Below, one piece after another: positions 24,040 to 32,078 of a DNA stretch of 34,232 nt. Under the pieces are notes generated by a model, which had not been told where the DNA came from, searched no databases, and worked only from the letters and a program-made list of their open reading frames with translations. Position 1 is the stretch's first letter; every line of letters begins with the position of its first letter. Source of the DNA: an uncultured bacterium (GTDB lineage Bacteria; Planctomycetota; Planctomycetia; Gemmatales; HRBIN36); assembly GCA_937858435.1 (NCBI GenBank), contig CALLZJ010000238.1:1-34232 (forward strand). Reading direction: 5' to 3'. The position numbers and the translations under genes are program-made.

Positions 24040-26232
24040 TTAAGGCCTCGTAGCCCGGCGGGGCCGCATCCACCAGTAGCCCGCCAGCGCCGCCACGTAC
24101 ATGCCAAGGGCCAGCAGGCTGAGGAAGCGTAGCCCAAAGGCCATGGAGAGGTACTCGCAGGTGCCGCCCAGGACCGAGCCGAGGATGTTGCAGCCCAGGG
24201 CGACGCTGCCCACGGCGGCCAGCCGCAGCGAGGAAGCGAAGATCAAGGCGGCCAGGAAGATCGGCACGCCCAGGTACAGCCCCGCCCCCAAGACCAGGGC
24301 CGTGGGACCCAGCCCTTGGGCCCAGACGGTCGGCGGATACAGATAACCCGCGACCAGCGAAGCGGCGAGTGCCGCATAGGCGGCGGGGATCGGCAATCGG
24401 CCCCAGAGGTGGACCACGCCATTGGCCAGCAGAATCACCACCAGGATGATGCTGAAGACTGCCACGTTTACTTGCCAGGTGGAGCCGAAGAGCAGGGCGA
24501 ACTCGGTCACGCTCTTGGTTTCCATCAGGAGGAAGCCGGAACCCAGGAAGAAGAAGTCGGGCTCGAACCGGGGGGTGGCCCGCATTTGCCAGCCGACCAG
24601 GATCAGGGCCAGGAGCACCACCCCGCCCAGCACGCCGTAGTACTCGACGGGAATGCGCGGCTCCTTGATGTAGAGGTGCGGCCAGTCGTCGGTCGCGGGC
24701 AGCGCGGCGAATGGGTACTCGCGCATCTTCCGTTCGATCTCGGCGGGCGGGAGGCCCCCCCCATGGGGCGGGGGGGCCCCAAGGGGCACCCCGGCCCGAA
24801 TGCCCCCCCCGAAGGGGGGGTGGGGGGTGCCCTGATGAAAGAAACGTGGCTCGTGGCCAAAGACGCTCCGCAGCGTGGCGAACTGCCGGAACTGCGTCCA
24901 TTCGCGGAACGGCCCGAAGGACAGCACCATGAGTCCGTCGGGCGTCAGCAGCCGCTTGGCCGCTTCCAGGCTTTGTTTCGTGTAGATGAAGCTATCCAGG
25001 CGCACGTTGCCGACGCTGGAGATGAGGCCGTGGGCGTCCAGCGTGGCGAAGATGATCAGGTCGAACTGGTCGCTGGTGCGGTTGAGGTAGGCCCGGGCGT
25101 CGTTGCAGATGATGGTCACCTTGGGCGAATCGTAAGGGCGTTCGGGGTGCCGGCGGCCCAGTTCCAGCACGCGCGGGTCGATCTCGACGGCGGTGACCTG
25201 CTCAACCCCCATGCGCAGCGCGGTGGCCACGTCGTTGCCCGCGCCGGAGCCCAGGATCAAGACCCGGCGCGCGGGCCGGAGGCGGAAGGGGAACTCGTAG
25301 TAGGACTTGAGCATGGCCACGTCGTCGACGATCTTGGCCGCCGTCTTGAGGGCCTCGGCGCGGGCCTCGGGGGACAACGCCGCCAGGTTGGGCGTCTGGC
25401 TCTGGGCCACCGCCTCCACGTCCAGCTTCGCGTCGGGCCGCAGGTCGAACCCGGAGAGCAAGAACTGATTGTTGACGTCCATGGTGAAGCCCGCCGCCGG
25501 GTCATCCTGGACCATTTGCCGCACGAGGATCTTGTAGTACGGCGACCAGTGCATCTCATCGAGAAAGCCGTGCGTGCTGTTGTACGCTTGCCCCACCAGG
25601 CTGACGGCGATGAGACCCGCGGGAATCAGATGACTGACGTGGAGATGCAGCACGGCCAGGACGAGCAGCGCGACCAGATACCACGCCCACGGCGGTAGCC
25701 CCAGCCAGGCAAGCACGGCAAAGCCCAGCACGCCCACCAGGCTGCCGCCAATGTTGATGGAGTAAGCCCGGAGCTTCGGCAGCGGATCGAAGCAGAGGGC
25801 CATGAGCTGCCCCAGGGGGAACATCACCCAGACCACCAGGGCGAAGACACCCAAGAGCACGGCGGGCAGCGGGACATTGAACCCGACGTCGACGCTCACT
25901 TCGTTGAGCCCATAGTCGCCGCCCTCGGGCAGGGTCACGTTCACGAGATTGGAACCGAGGAAGGCCAGCAGCGCGGTGGTCAGGCTCAGGCGGAAGAGCA
26001 CCTGCCAGACACCGGCGGCCAAACCGGTGGGGCGCAGCATCCCGACGCCCAGCCCCAGGAAGCAGCCAATGAGCACCAGATTGTTGAAGAAGGCCACGAT
26101 GTGCAGCGTGCTCGGGATCCAGCGGATCAGCAGCAACTCGACAAAGAGCACGAGAAAACTGACGAGGAAGAGCTTGGTCCCCGGCTGCGTAAGGACGGGC
26201 AGGGGCTGCGGCTCGGGCTCGGCTTGGGGCAT
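24040..26232 (-). CDS. Membrane-embedded spermidine synthase-like SAM-dependent protein
   Basis: This 730-residue protein has about six N-terminal membrane segments (20-215). A soluble SAM-binding domain follows, with LGSGAGND (327-334), VEID (349-352) and NDARAYL, as in spermidine synthases. About six more membrane segments lie near 535-720. This architecture occurs in bacterial spermidine synthase-like proteins; polyamine synthesis itself is not shown. Residues 467-494 are Pro/Gly-rich and encoded by the GC hairpin at 24751-24834, which keeps the frame. The ATG at 26232 with AGGA upstream is preferred over a longer start at 26286. Confidence 0.84.
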   Translation of the reverse strand: MPQAEPEPQPLPVLTQPGTKLFLVSFLVLFVELLLIRWIPSTLHIVAFFNNLVLIGCFLGLGVGMLRPTGLAAGVWQVLFRLSLTTALLAFLGSNLVNVTLPEGGDYGLNEVSVDVGFNVPLPAVLLGVFALVVWVMFPLGQLMALCFDPLPKLRAYSINIGGSLVGVLGFAVLAWLGLPPWAWYLVALLVLAVLHLHVSHLIPAGLIAVSLVGQAYNSTHGFLDEMHWSPYYKILVRQMVQDDPAAGFTMDVNNQFLLSGFDLRPDAKLDVEAVAQSQTPNLAALSPEARAEALKTAAKIVDDVAMLKSYYEFPFRLRPARRVLILGSGAGNDVATALRMGVEQVTAVEIDPRVLELGRRHPERPYDSPKVTIICNDARAYLNRTSDQFDLIIFATLDAHGLISSVGNVRLDSFIYTKQSLEAAKRLLTPDGLMVLSFGPFREWTQFRQFATLRSVFGHEPRFFHQGTPHPPFGGGIRAGVPLGAPPPHGGGLPPAEIERKMREYPFAALPATDDWPHLYIKEPRIPVEYYGVLGGVVLLALILVGWQMRATPRFEPDFFFLGSGFLLMETKSVTEFALLFGSTWQVNVAVFSIILVVILLANGVVHLWGRLPIPAAYAALAASLVAGYLYPPTVWAQGLGPTALVLGAGLYLGVPIFLAALIFASSLRLAAVGSVALGCNILGSVLGGTCEYLSMAFGLRFLSLLALGMYVAALAGYWWMRPRRATRP
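24751..24832. repeat. GC-rich compound hairpin inserted in frame within a coding region
   Basis: This 82-nt stretch is almost only G and C runs. GGCCCCCCC pairs with GGGGGGGCC on the left side. GGGCACCCC (from 24785) pairs with GGGGTGCCC (ending near 24832), enclosing a C8-GAA-G7 inner stem. It encodes a Pro/Gly linker between the methyltransferase domain and the C-terminal membrane region. It resembles a small palindromic repeat element that tolerates being in a gene. Confidence 0.65.
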
Positions 26233-26359
26233 GGAGCGATCATCCTGTGAGCGGCAATCGGAAGCGAGACGCCAACTCCCTACCATAGCTTGCCGGCGCG
26301 CCCGGAGCGACGGAATTCACCGAATTCCAGCACGAGCCGCGTACGCCAGCCACCACCGC

Positions 26360-28708
26360 TCACGCAGTGCTGCCGGGCCGTGGCGGGCCGGCCCGGCCCG
26401 TCAAGACGACGAACCACCGGCTCGCCGCCAACAGCAGAATCAAGCTGACGATAACCATGATCACCAGGGCCAGCACCAGGCTCAGCCAGCCCGTGAGCTG
26501 CATGCTGAAGTTGCCCAGTTGCTGGCCGAGGCGGATGCGGGCCGGGAACTGCTGCCCGACGAGCTGCGCCCCGGCGGTCAACGTCGTGAGCGTGACGAAA
26601 AGCATGGGCGGCAACGTCACCCAGACGTAACGGGCCTTGCCGCCGTTGATGAGCAGCGACGTGATCAGCGCCAGGGCCACCACGGCCAGGAGCTGGTTGG
26701 CAATGCCGAACATCGGCCAAATGGTTGAGATCGAACCCGTCGCCACCAGCGTCCCCCAGCCCAGCGTCACCAGCAGCGTGGCCAGCAGCGCGCCGGGCAG
26801 CCAGTCGGTCTGCTGGAACTTGGGATGCACTCGGCCAAGCATCTCCTGGAGCAAGAAGCGGGCGATGCGGGTGCCGGTGTCGATCGTCGTGAGGATGAAC
26901 AGGGCCTCGAACATGATGGCGAAGTGGTACCAGTAGGCCATGACCTTCGCCACGGGCCAGGCGGTCCAGGCCAGGGCCTGGGTGAAGATGAGGGCCATAC
27001 TGACCGCGAGAGTGACGGCCCCGCCGGTCCGGCCGCGGAGCGCTTCGCCGCCGACCATGGTCTCCAGGTCGTTGAGGTCCAGGTGGGCCACGTCCTTCAC
27101 GCCCACGGCATGGAGCCGATCCTTGGCGGCCGGCACGCCGAGCGACTGATACAGCTCAGCCAGCTTCGGCTCAAGCTGCGGTGCCTTTTCGAGCGGCGTG
27201 TTGATGTCGTAGTAGAGGTCGACCGGCAAGGCGGCGGCAGCGATCAGGGCCATCACTCCCACCAGCCCCTCGATCAGCATCGCGCCGTAGCCGATGGGCC
27301 GAATGTGACTCTCCTTGTCGATCATCTTCGGCGTCGTGCCCGAACTGACGAGAGCGTGGAAGCCGGAAATCGCCCCGCACATGACGCAGATGAAGACGAA
27401 GGGGAAGACGCCCCCCTCGAACGTTGGCCCACCCGCCTGGAAGGTCTCGTTCAGCGGCGGGTGGCGCAGCACCGGGTTGGCCACGACCACGCCGACCACG
27501 AGGAGAAAGATTGTGGCGGTCTTTGGAAAGCTGGGGGTGGAATCGCGGGGGCAGAGGAACAACCAAAAGGGGAGCACCGAAGCGATGAAGCCGTAGGCAC
27601 ACAGGGCGAAGGTGGTCTGGCCCTGGGAGAGGGAGAAGTACTTTTCCAGGCTCGAGCCGGGAATCCAGGCCCCGGCGACGGTGGCGGCCAGCACGCCGAC
27701 CGCGCCGAGGATCGAAGCCTCCAGCACCCGGCCCCGCCGCAGCCGGTACATGTAAAAGCTGACCAGGAGCGCGATGGGAATCGTGCAAGCGATGGTGAAC
27801 ATGCCCCAGGAGGAGCCGGGGATGAGCTGGACGGCAAGGGGGCGCACCACGTACTCGTTCGTTCGTTGCCCCTTCCTAGGCTTAACGATCATCAATTCCT
27901 CGGCGTAGGTCCTTAGCGTGAATCCCTCCGCTCGCAGGATTGGTCTAGAAGCTCCGGGGTACTGGATCGTGCAGCCAGGCGGGAAATGGACCAGCGCAGG
28001 AAATGATTGAATTTGCGTACTGTAGGGTTCCATTGCTTCTGGCTCTACTGGCAAGCCAACCCACTTTCGCACCCGATTCCAAAAGCGCGCCATGGGGCCA
28101 GCAGCGCGATCCTCAACGATCTCTTCAACCTCGGGCTGACCTGCTGGGAGAACGATCATCGTCCCTTCCGGCAGCCTCACCTCCTCGCCGCCGAGGGCCT
28201 TGACCACGACGAAGCCCAGCCCCGCCAGGGCCAGGATGACGATGAACAGAATCGCGAGCGACGTGAGGAAAGAGGCCTTGGGACCCAGCTCCGTCCGCGC
28301 GATCTCCGCCAACGACTTGCCGTCGCGCCGGACCGAGGCGGCCAGCACGAGCATGTCCTGCACCGCCCCTGCCAGGCACACGCCGACCACCAGCCAGAGC
28401 AGCCCGGGAAAGTAGCCATATTGGATCGCCAGCACCGGGCCGATCAGCGGCCCGGCACCGGAGATGGCGGCGAAGTGATGGCCAAAGAGCACCCACTTGT
28501 TCGTCGCATGGTAGTTCTGGCCGTCGTGACGCAGATGGGCCGGCGTCGGGCGGGAATCGTCCAGGGCCGCCACCTTCGCGGCCAGAAAGGCCGAGTAGTA
28601 GCGATAGGCGATCGCAAAGGCCCCGAGCACGAAGATCAGGATCGGCAACGCCCGCAGCATGACCCGGCCGGCCGACTCGTCATAAAGCAGATGGGCAAGC
28701 AGCATCAT
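26360..28708 (-). CDS. cstA: Carbon starvation protein CstA-type transporter
   Basis: This 782-residue transporter of the CstA family imports pyruvate or peptides when carbon is scarce. Family motifs include HFAAISGAGPLIGP (78-91) and VGVCLAGAVQDM (108-119). In the C-terminal half, GFHALVSSGTTPKMI and WPMFGIANQLLA are also typical. Most of the rest is hydrophobic, about 16-18 segments. A hydrophilic stretch of about 120 residues (174-298) separates two membrane segments, much longer than the loop in E. coli CstA (701 residues). ATG codons at 28708 and 28705 are adjacent; neither has a clear ribosome-binding site. No lytS/btsS-type sensor is adjacent. Confidence 0.93.
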   Translation of the reverse strand: MMLLAHLLYDESAGRVMLRALPILIFVLGAFAIAYRYYSAFLAAKVAALDDSRPTPAHLRHDGQNYHATNKWVLFGHHFAAISGAGPLIGPVLAIQYGYFPGLLWLVVGVCLAGAVQDMLVLAASVRRDGKSLAEIARTELGPKASFLTSLAILFIVILALAGLGFVVVKALGGEEVRLPEGTMIVLPAGQPEVEEIVEDRAAGPMARFWNRVRKWVGLPVEPEAMEPYSTQIQSFPALVHFPPGCTIQYPGASRPILRAEGFTLRTYAEELMIVKPRKGQRTNEYVVRPLAVQLIPGSSWGMFTIACTIPIALLVSFYMYRLRRGRVLEASILGAVGVLAATVAGAWIPGSSLEKYFSLSQGQTTFALCAYGFIASVLPFWLFLCPRDSTPSFPKTATIFLLVVGVVVANPVLRHPPLNETFQAGGPTFEGGVFPFVFICVMCGAISGFHALVSSGTTPKMIDKESHIRPIGYGAMLIEGLVGVMALIAAAALPVDLYYDINTPLEKAPQLEPKLAELYQSLGVPAAKDRLHAVGVKDVAHLDLNDLETMVGGEALRGRTGGAVTLAVSMALIFTQALAWTAWPVAKVMAYWYHFAIMFEALFILTTIDTGTRIARFLLQEMLGRVHPKFQQTDWLPGALLATLLVTLGWGTLVATGSISTIWPMFGIANQLLAVVALALITSLLINGGKARYVWVTLPPMLFVTLTTLTAGAQLVGQQFPARIRLGQQLGNFSMQLTGWLSLVLALVIMVIVSLILLLAASRWFVVLTGRAGPPRPGSTA

Positions 28709-29021
28709 GATGGTGACGTCGACTCCGGGGCCTGCACTTCCATCCGAGTGTACCAGCCGTCACGCAGGCGCCAACAGGAGTAGCCCAGTTCTCTTGGGGC
28801 ACATCTGCTCACAACGGGCAGGTCAGGCAGCAAAACCAGGCTGCGGAAGAGGGAATCCAGCAGGATTATGGCTGCACTCACAATCGCCTAGCGGCCACAA
28901 CCGGGTTGTATACGTCTGTTCATTATGGTAGACTACCCAGTTTGCTTGAGCCTGCGGGAGCGCGGCCGGGGTAGACACGACCACGGCGCTGAGCCCGAAT
29001 ATGGCGCCCGGAGACATGGAG

Positions 29022-29219
29022 TGGTCCAAAAACGCTGTGAAATCGACGTGGCGCGAGCGTCCGAAAGCGAAAAACCCCTCGTGGAGACCCTTTGGAGAGT
29101 CGTGGCGGCAGCGCCCAGAAGCGTGGAGACCCCGTGGCGAGCCCTGGAACCTCCGTCGGCAGGCCCTCAAGACGCCGTGGATCCCTCCTGGCAGGGCCTG
29201 GGGGACCTCAGAAATCTGG
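29022..29219 (+). repeat. Degenerate 21-bp-period repeat (Trp heptads if translated)
   Basis: In-frame TGG codons occur at 29022, 29049, 29082, 29103, 29124, 29145, 29178, 29199 and 29217. The spacing is 21 nt or 21 plus 12 nt for most. GTGGAGACCC occurs at both 29081 and 29123. If translated from the ATG at 29001 (94 residues, stop at 29285) the peptide has units like SWRPFGE, SWRQRPE and AWRPRGE. There is no ribosome-binding site before 29001, so coding is unproven. Confidence 0.5.
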
Positions 29220-29231
29220 ATGTACCCACGC

Positions 29232-29283
29232 CAATTTCGCCCGAAATTGCCCCGCGCCATTGCCGTCCTCCATGTGATAGAAT
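29232..29283 (+). promoter_or_regulatory. Inverted repeat and extended -10 before the DUF2325-like gene
   Basis: CAATTTCG (29232-29239) and CGAAATTG (29242-29249) are perfect inverted repeats separated by CC. At 29275-29283 TGATAGAAT reads as an extended -10, with no good -35 at the normal distance. A promoter lacking a -35 box together with an upstream palindrome suggests activation by a DNA-binding protein. The start codon is 52 nt beyond the -10. Confidence 0.4.
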
Positions 29284-29334
29284 GAGAAGCTGCGGTCCCA
29301 CCCCCGCGCCTGCCAACCGACACGAAGGCCAGCC

Positions 29335-30867
29335 ATGACCAGCGACGCACGCCAAGCTCTTGCCCGACTCTCGGGACGGCTCTTGCGACTCGTGCTTGAC
29401 GACCCCCAGGTGCGGCACGAACTCGACGCCCTGGCCAACGCCCTGCTTGGAGAGCACGCGGCGGCCCCGCCCGCGGAATCTGTTGCCAGCCCCGTGGCCG
29501 AGCCCGCTCCCGCGGCACCTCCCGTCCCTGCGGTCGCCCCGCCCGCCCCCCGACCGCGCTCGACCGAGCCGCTCCCGGAACTGACCCTTGGCCGCACCGG
29601 CAACGTCACGAAGGGCTCCGCCATAACCTATGACCCGACCTGGATGCCCCGTGAAGAGCCCCGCTTCGATATCGACGACGTCATCCGTCGCTGCCGACTC
29701 AAGGCCGAGGCCGCACGCTATGTCGCCGAGCGGGCCTGTACGGCAGAGGCCGACCTGGCCGGCCCCTCGCCCCGCCGGGCCGCACTGCTCAGCGCCGCCG
29801 CCACCATGCAGCCCTGCTACCTCTGGATGTTGAATCACTCGTACACCTTCGCCGACGCCCCCGACCTTGCCGGCCCGTTGGCCGAGTCCTACCAGGCCCT
29901 CGCCGAGGTGCTGGAGGTCGTCAAGATCTTCCAGGCGAACCAACCCACCAACGTTGGCCTCCGGGATGTGCTCGAACTCTTGGCCGAGGCTCAGTCCGCG
30001 ATGCGGGCTGCCTTCCTCCGGCTGGGCCAGGATCGCGACGACGACCAGGTCACGGTTTACAACTTCGTCCGTGACATGACCAAGCACCATCGGGTTTACA
30101 TCGCCCGCTATATGCGGGCCGAGGATCAGGCCGACCCCAACCGGTGGCAGGAACGTCTCGATCGGGCCCACGCCTTGCGCGAACGCTTGGAGCAGCGGGT
30201 TGGGCAGGAGCGGGCCCTCCGCAAGAAGTTCGACAACCTCCGTTACAAGTTGTCCCGCGGCATCACCGACGAGCGCATCCCCGCCGACGAATGGCCCCAG
30301 ATTGCCCAGCTCGTCGACGAAGTGATCTCCCTGGGTCTGCCGCCGAGCAACGTCGAATTGCGCGAGGCGCTCTTGCCCGTGATCGATCAACTGCCGCACC
30401 TCGATGACTTGCCGGATGGCTTCGCCAAGGTGCTGGATGCCATCGATCAGTATCGTTTCGTCATTCAGGCTCGATCGGAGAGTAGCGACGAGGAGGCCGA
30501 CGCCGTGGTGGCGCCCCAAGTCGCCGAGGTCGCTGAACTGCTGGCTGGCAAGGCGGTGGTCCTGATCGGCGGCGAGGAACGGCCCCACGTTCGCCAGGCT
30601 CTCATCGACGCCCTGGGACTTTCGGACCTCTACTGGATTTCAACACGGCCGCATGAGTCCATCGCCAGTTTCGAGCCGTACGTTCGCCGGCCCGACGTGG
30701 CCGTGGTGCTGCTAGCCATTCGCTGGTCCAGCCATGCCTACGGCGAGGTCCACCGCTTCTGCAAGCTGTACGGCAAGCCGCTGGTCCGGCTGCCGCGCGG
30801 CTGCAATCCCAACCAAGTCGCCGCCGAAATCCTCCGCCAACGCAGCCGGCAACTGGCAGGGGCCTAA
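29335..30867 (+). CDS. Large protein with C-terminal DUF2325-like domain
   Basis: The 510-residue product has four parts. First is an N-terminal helical segment (1-42), then a Pro/Ala-rich linker (43-75). A large helical region follows (about 100-390) with charged stretches such as RAHALRERLEQRVGQERALR. The C-terminal domain (404-500) begins with VVLIGGEERPHVRQAL and contains VAVVLLAIRWSSHAYGEVH and KLYGKPLVRLPRG. The last part resembles DUF2325, a Rossmann-like domain of unknown function. There is no signal peptide or membrane segment. The ATG at 29335 has GAAGG 6 nt upstream. The assignment of DUF2325 is by eye. Confidence 0.78.
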   Translation: MTSDARQALARLSGRLLRLVLDDPQVRHELDALANALLGEHAAAPPAESVASPVAEPAPAAPPVPAVAPPAPRPRSTEPLPELTLGRTGNVTKGSAITYDPTWMPREEPRFDIDDVIRRCRLKAEAARYVAERACTAEADLAGPSPRRAALLSAAATMQPCYLWMLNHSYTFADAPDLAGPLAESYQALAEVLEVVKIFQANQPTNVGLRDVLELLAEAQSAMRAAFLRLGQDRDDDQVTVYNFVRDMTKHHRVYIARYMRAEDQADPNRWQERLDRAHALRERLEQRVGQERALRKKFDNLRYKLSRGITDERIPADEWPQIAQLVDEVISLGLPPSNVELREALLPVIDQLPHLDDLPDGFAKVLDAIDQYRFVIQARSESSDEEADAVVAPQVAEVAELLAGKAVVLIGGEERPHVRQALIDALGLSDLYWISTRPHESIASFEPYVRRPDVAVVLLAIRWSSHAYGEVHRFCKLYGKPLVRLPRGCNPNQVAAEILRQRSRQLAGA

Positions 30868-30962
30868 GGCCGGGCCCGCGGCGCACCTCCACCTGGCCGT
30901 ACAATGAAGGAACCCGGCAAGCCCGTTCGGCGCGCCGACTAAACCGCCAATTGGGATCGGTG

Positions 30963-32078
30963 ATGGCCCGGATCGTCGTGGCGATGAGCGGAGGCGTGGA
31001 CAGTGCCGTGGCCGCCTGGCGACTCCGCTCGGCCGGCCACGAGGTGATCGGCCTGTTCATGCGGACCGGCGTGACCGCGCCCGAGCCCCAGGCGCCCGCC
31101 GCCAGCAAGCAGGGTTGCTGCTCCGCCCAGGACAGCCGCGATGCCCGCCGCGTGGCCGACGTGCTCGACATCCCGTTCTACGCCCTCGACTTCGCGGCCG
31201 AGTTCGAACGCATCATCGATCACTTCGCGGCTGAGCACCTGCGCGGCCGGACGCCCAATGCCTGCGTGCTCTGCAATGCCTGGCTAAAGTTTGGTAAGCT
31301 CTGGACCTGTGCCCGAGCCCTGGGCGCGGACGGGATCGCCACGGGCCATTATGCCCAGGTCCGATCGGGCCCCGGCGGACCCGAACTCCATCGTGCCGTG
31401 GACTCGGCCAAGGACCAGAGCTACTTCCTCTTCGGCATCCAGCAGGAGATGCTGGCCCGACTCCACCTGCCCCTGGGGAGTTTGACAAAGCCCGAGGTTC
31501 GACAGCTTGCGGCCGCCGCCGGGCTGCCCGTGGCCCACAAACCCGATAGCGTTTCGCTCTGCTTCTTGCCGGATGGCGACGTGGCCGGGCTGGTGGAGCG
31601 TCGGCGACCCGGAGCCGCCACACCGGGGCCGATTCTCGATCGTGCCGGGGTTCAGGTAGGCACGCACTCGGGCCTGCCGGGCGTGACCGTGGGGCAGCGA
31701 AAGGGGCTGGGCGTGGCCGGCCCCGCCCGGCGCTTCGTTCTCGAACTCCTCCCCCAGCAGAACGCCATTGTCCTGGGCACCCGAGCCGAGGCCTTGGTGC
31801 CGGACCTGATCGCGGAAGGCTGCCACTGGCTAACGAACGAGCTACCCGCCGAGGTGCTCACGAAGTTCAGCTATCGGGAGGCGGCCGTTCCCGGGCGGCT
31901 GGGGTTCCGAGATGCCGGCACGGTCCGGGTGCGGTTCGAGTCGCCACAGTTCGGCGTGGCCCCGGGGCAGGCGGTGGTGTTCTATGCCGGTAGCCGGGTG
32001 CTGGGAGGCGGCTGGATAGGAAAAGAACAACCCGCGCGCCTGGGCGCGCGGGTTGGGGCGGATGTCGCAAGCGGTTAG
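30963..32078 (+). CDS. mnmA: tRNA-specific 2-thiouridylase MnmA
   Basis: This 371-residue enzyme makes 2-thiouridine at wobble position 34 of Lys, Glu and Gln tRNAs. The PP-loop SGGVDS lies at 9-14. The catalytic Cys pair is Cys104 (CVLCN) and Cys200 (SLCFLPDGD). GHYAQVR (128-134), SAKDQSYFLF and GQRKGLGV are further family motifs. The ATG at 30963 is preferred over a TTG at 30951. The last ~20 codons, after GGGWI, run through the terminator hairpin of the convergent rpsI gene and overlap its stop by 4 bp. Confidence 0.96.
   Translation: MARIVVAMSGGVDSAVAAWRLRSAGHEVIGLFMRTGVTAPEPQAPAASKQGCCSAQDSRDARRVADVLDIPFYALDFAAEFERIIDHFAAEHLRGRTPNACVLCNAWLKFGKLWTCARALGADGIATGHYAQVRSGPGGPELHRAVDSAKDQSYFLFGIQQEMLARLHLPLGSLTKPEVRQLAAAAGLPVAHKPDSVSLCFLPDGDVAGLVERRRPGAATPGPILDRAGVQVGTHSGLPGVTVGQRKGLGVAGPARRFVLELLPQQNAIVLGTRAEALVPDLIAEGCHWLTNELPAEVLTKFSYREAAVPGRLGFRDAGTVRVRFESPQFGVAPGQAVVFYAGSRVLGGGWIGKEQPARLGARVGADVASG
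32021..32055 (-). terminator. Intrinsic terminator of the rplM-rpsI operon, inside mnmA
   Basis: On the minus strand a 12-13 bp perfect stem forms from CAACCCGCGCGCC (32055-32043) and its complement (32040-32028), with a minimal CA-centred loop. TTCTTTT (32027-32021) follows. It lies 20 nt after the rpsI stop. It also lies within the mnmA coding sequence. Confidence 0.85.

Larger units (their letters stand above)
28709..29334. other. Large intergenic region between divergent cstA and the DUF2325-like gene
   Basis: This 626-nt stretch is the longest without a confident gene. It should carry the cstA (minus) and DUF2325-like (plus) promoters. No near-consensus cstA promoter is evident. It contains a 21-bp-period TGG repeat (29022-29219) and an inverted repeat with an extended -10 (29232-29283). 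Open frames in it on both strands show no conserved domain and no ribosome-binding site. Confidence 0.6.

Noticed and set aside
24316-25698. 460-codon plus-strand frame opposite the methyltransferase
   Set aside because: It is a shadow of the membrane protein on the other strand and has no conserved motif.
29022-29219. CRISPR-like array
   Set aside because: The repeats are degenerate, only 21 nt apart, with no constant repeat and unique spacers, and no cas genes are present.
28925-29338. 137-codon plus-strand frame before the DUF2325-like gene
   Set aside because: It has no ribosome-binding site and no domain, and it runs over the candidate promoter; coding cannot be supported.
28823-29518. 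231-codon minus-strand frame spanning the intergenic region
   Set aside because: It overlaps the start of the DUF2325-like gene, has no ribosome-binding site and no known domain.
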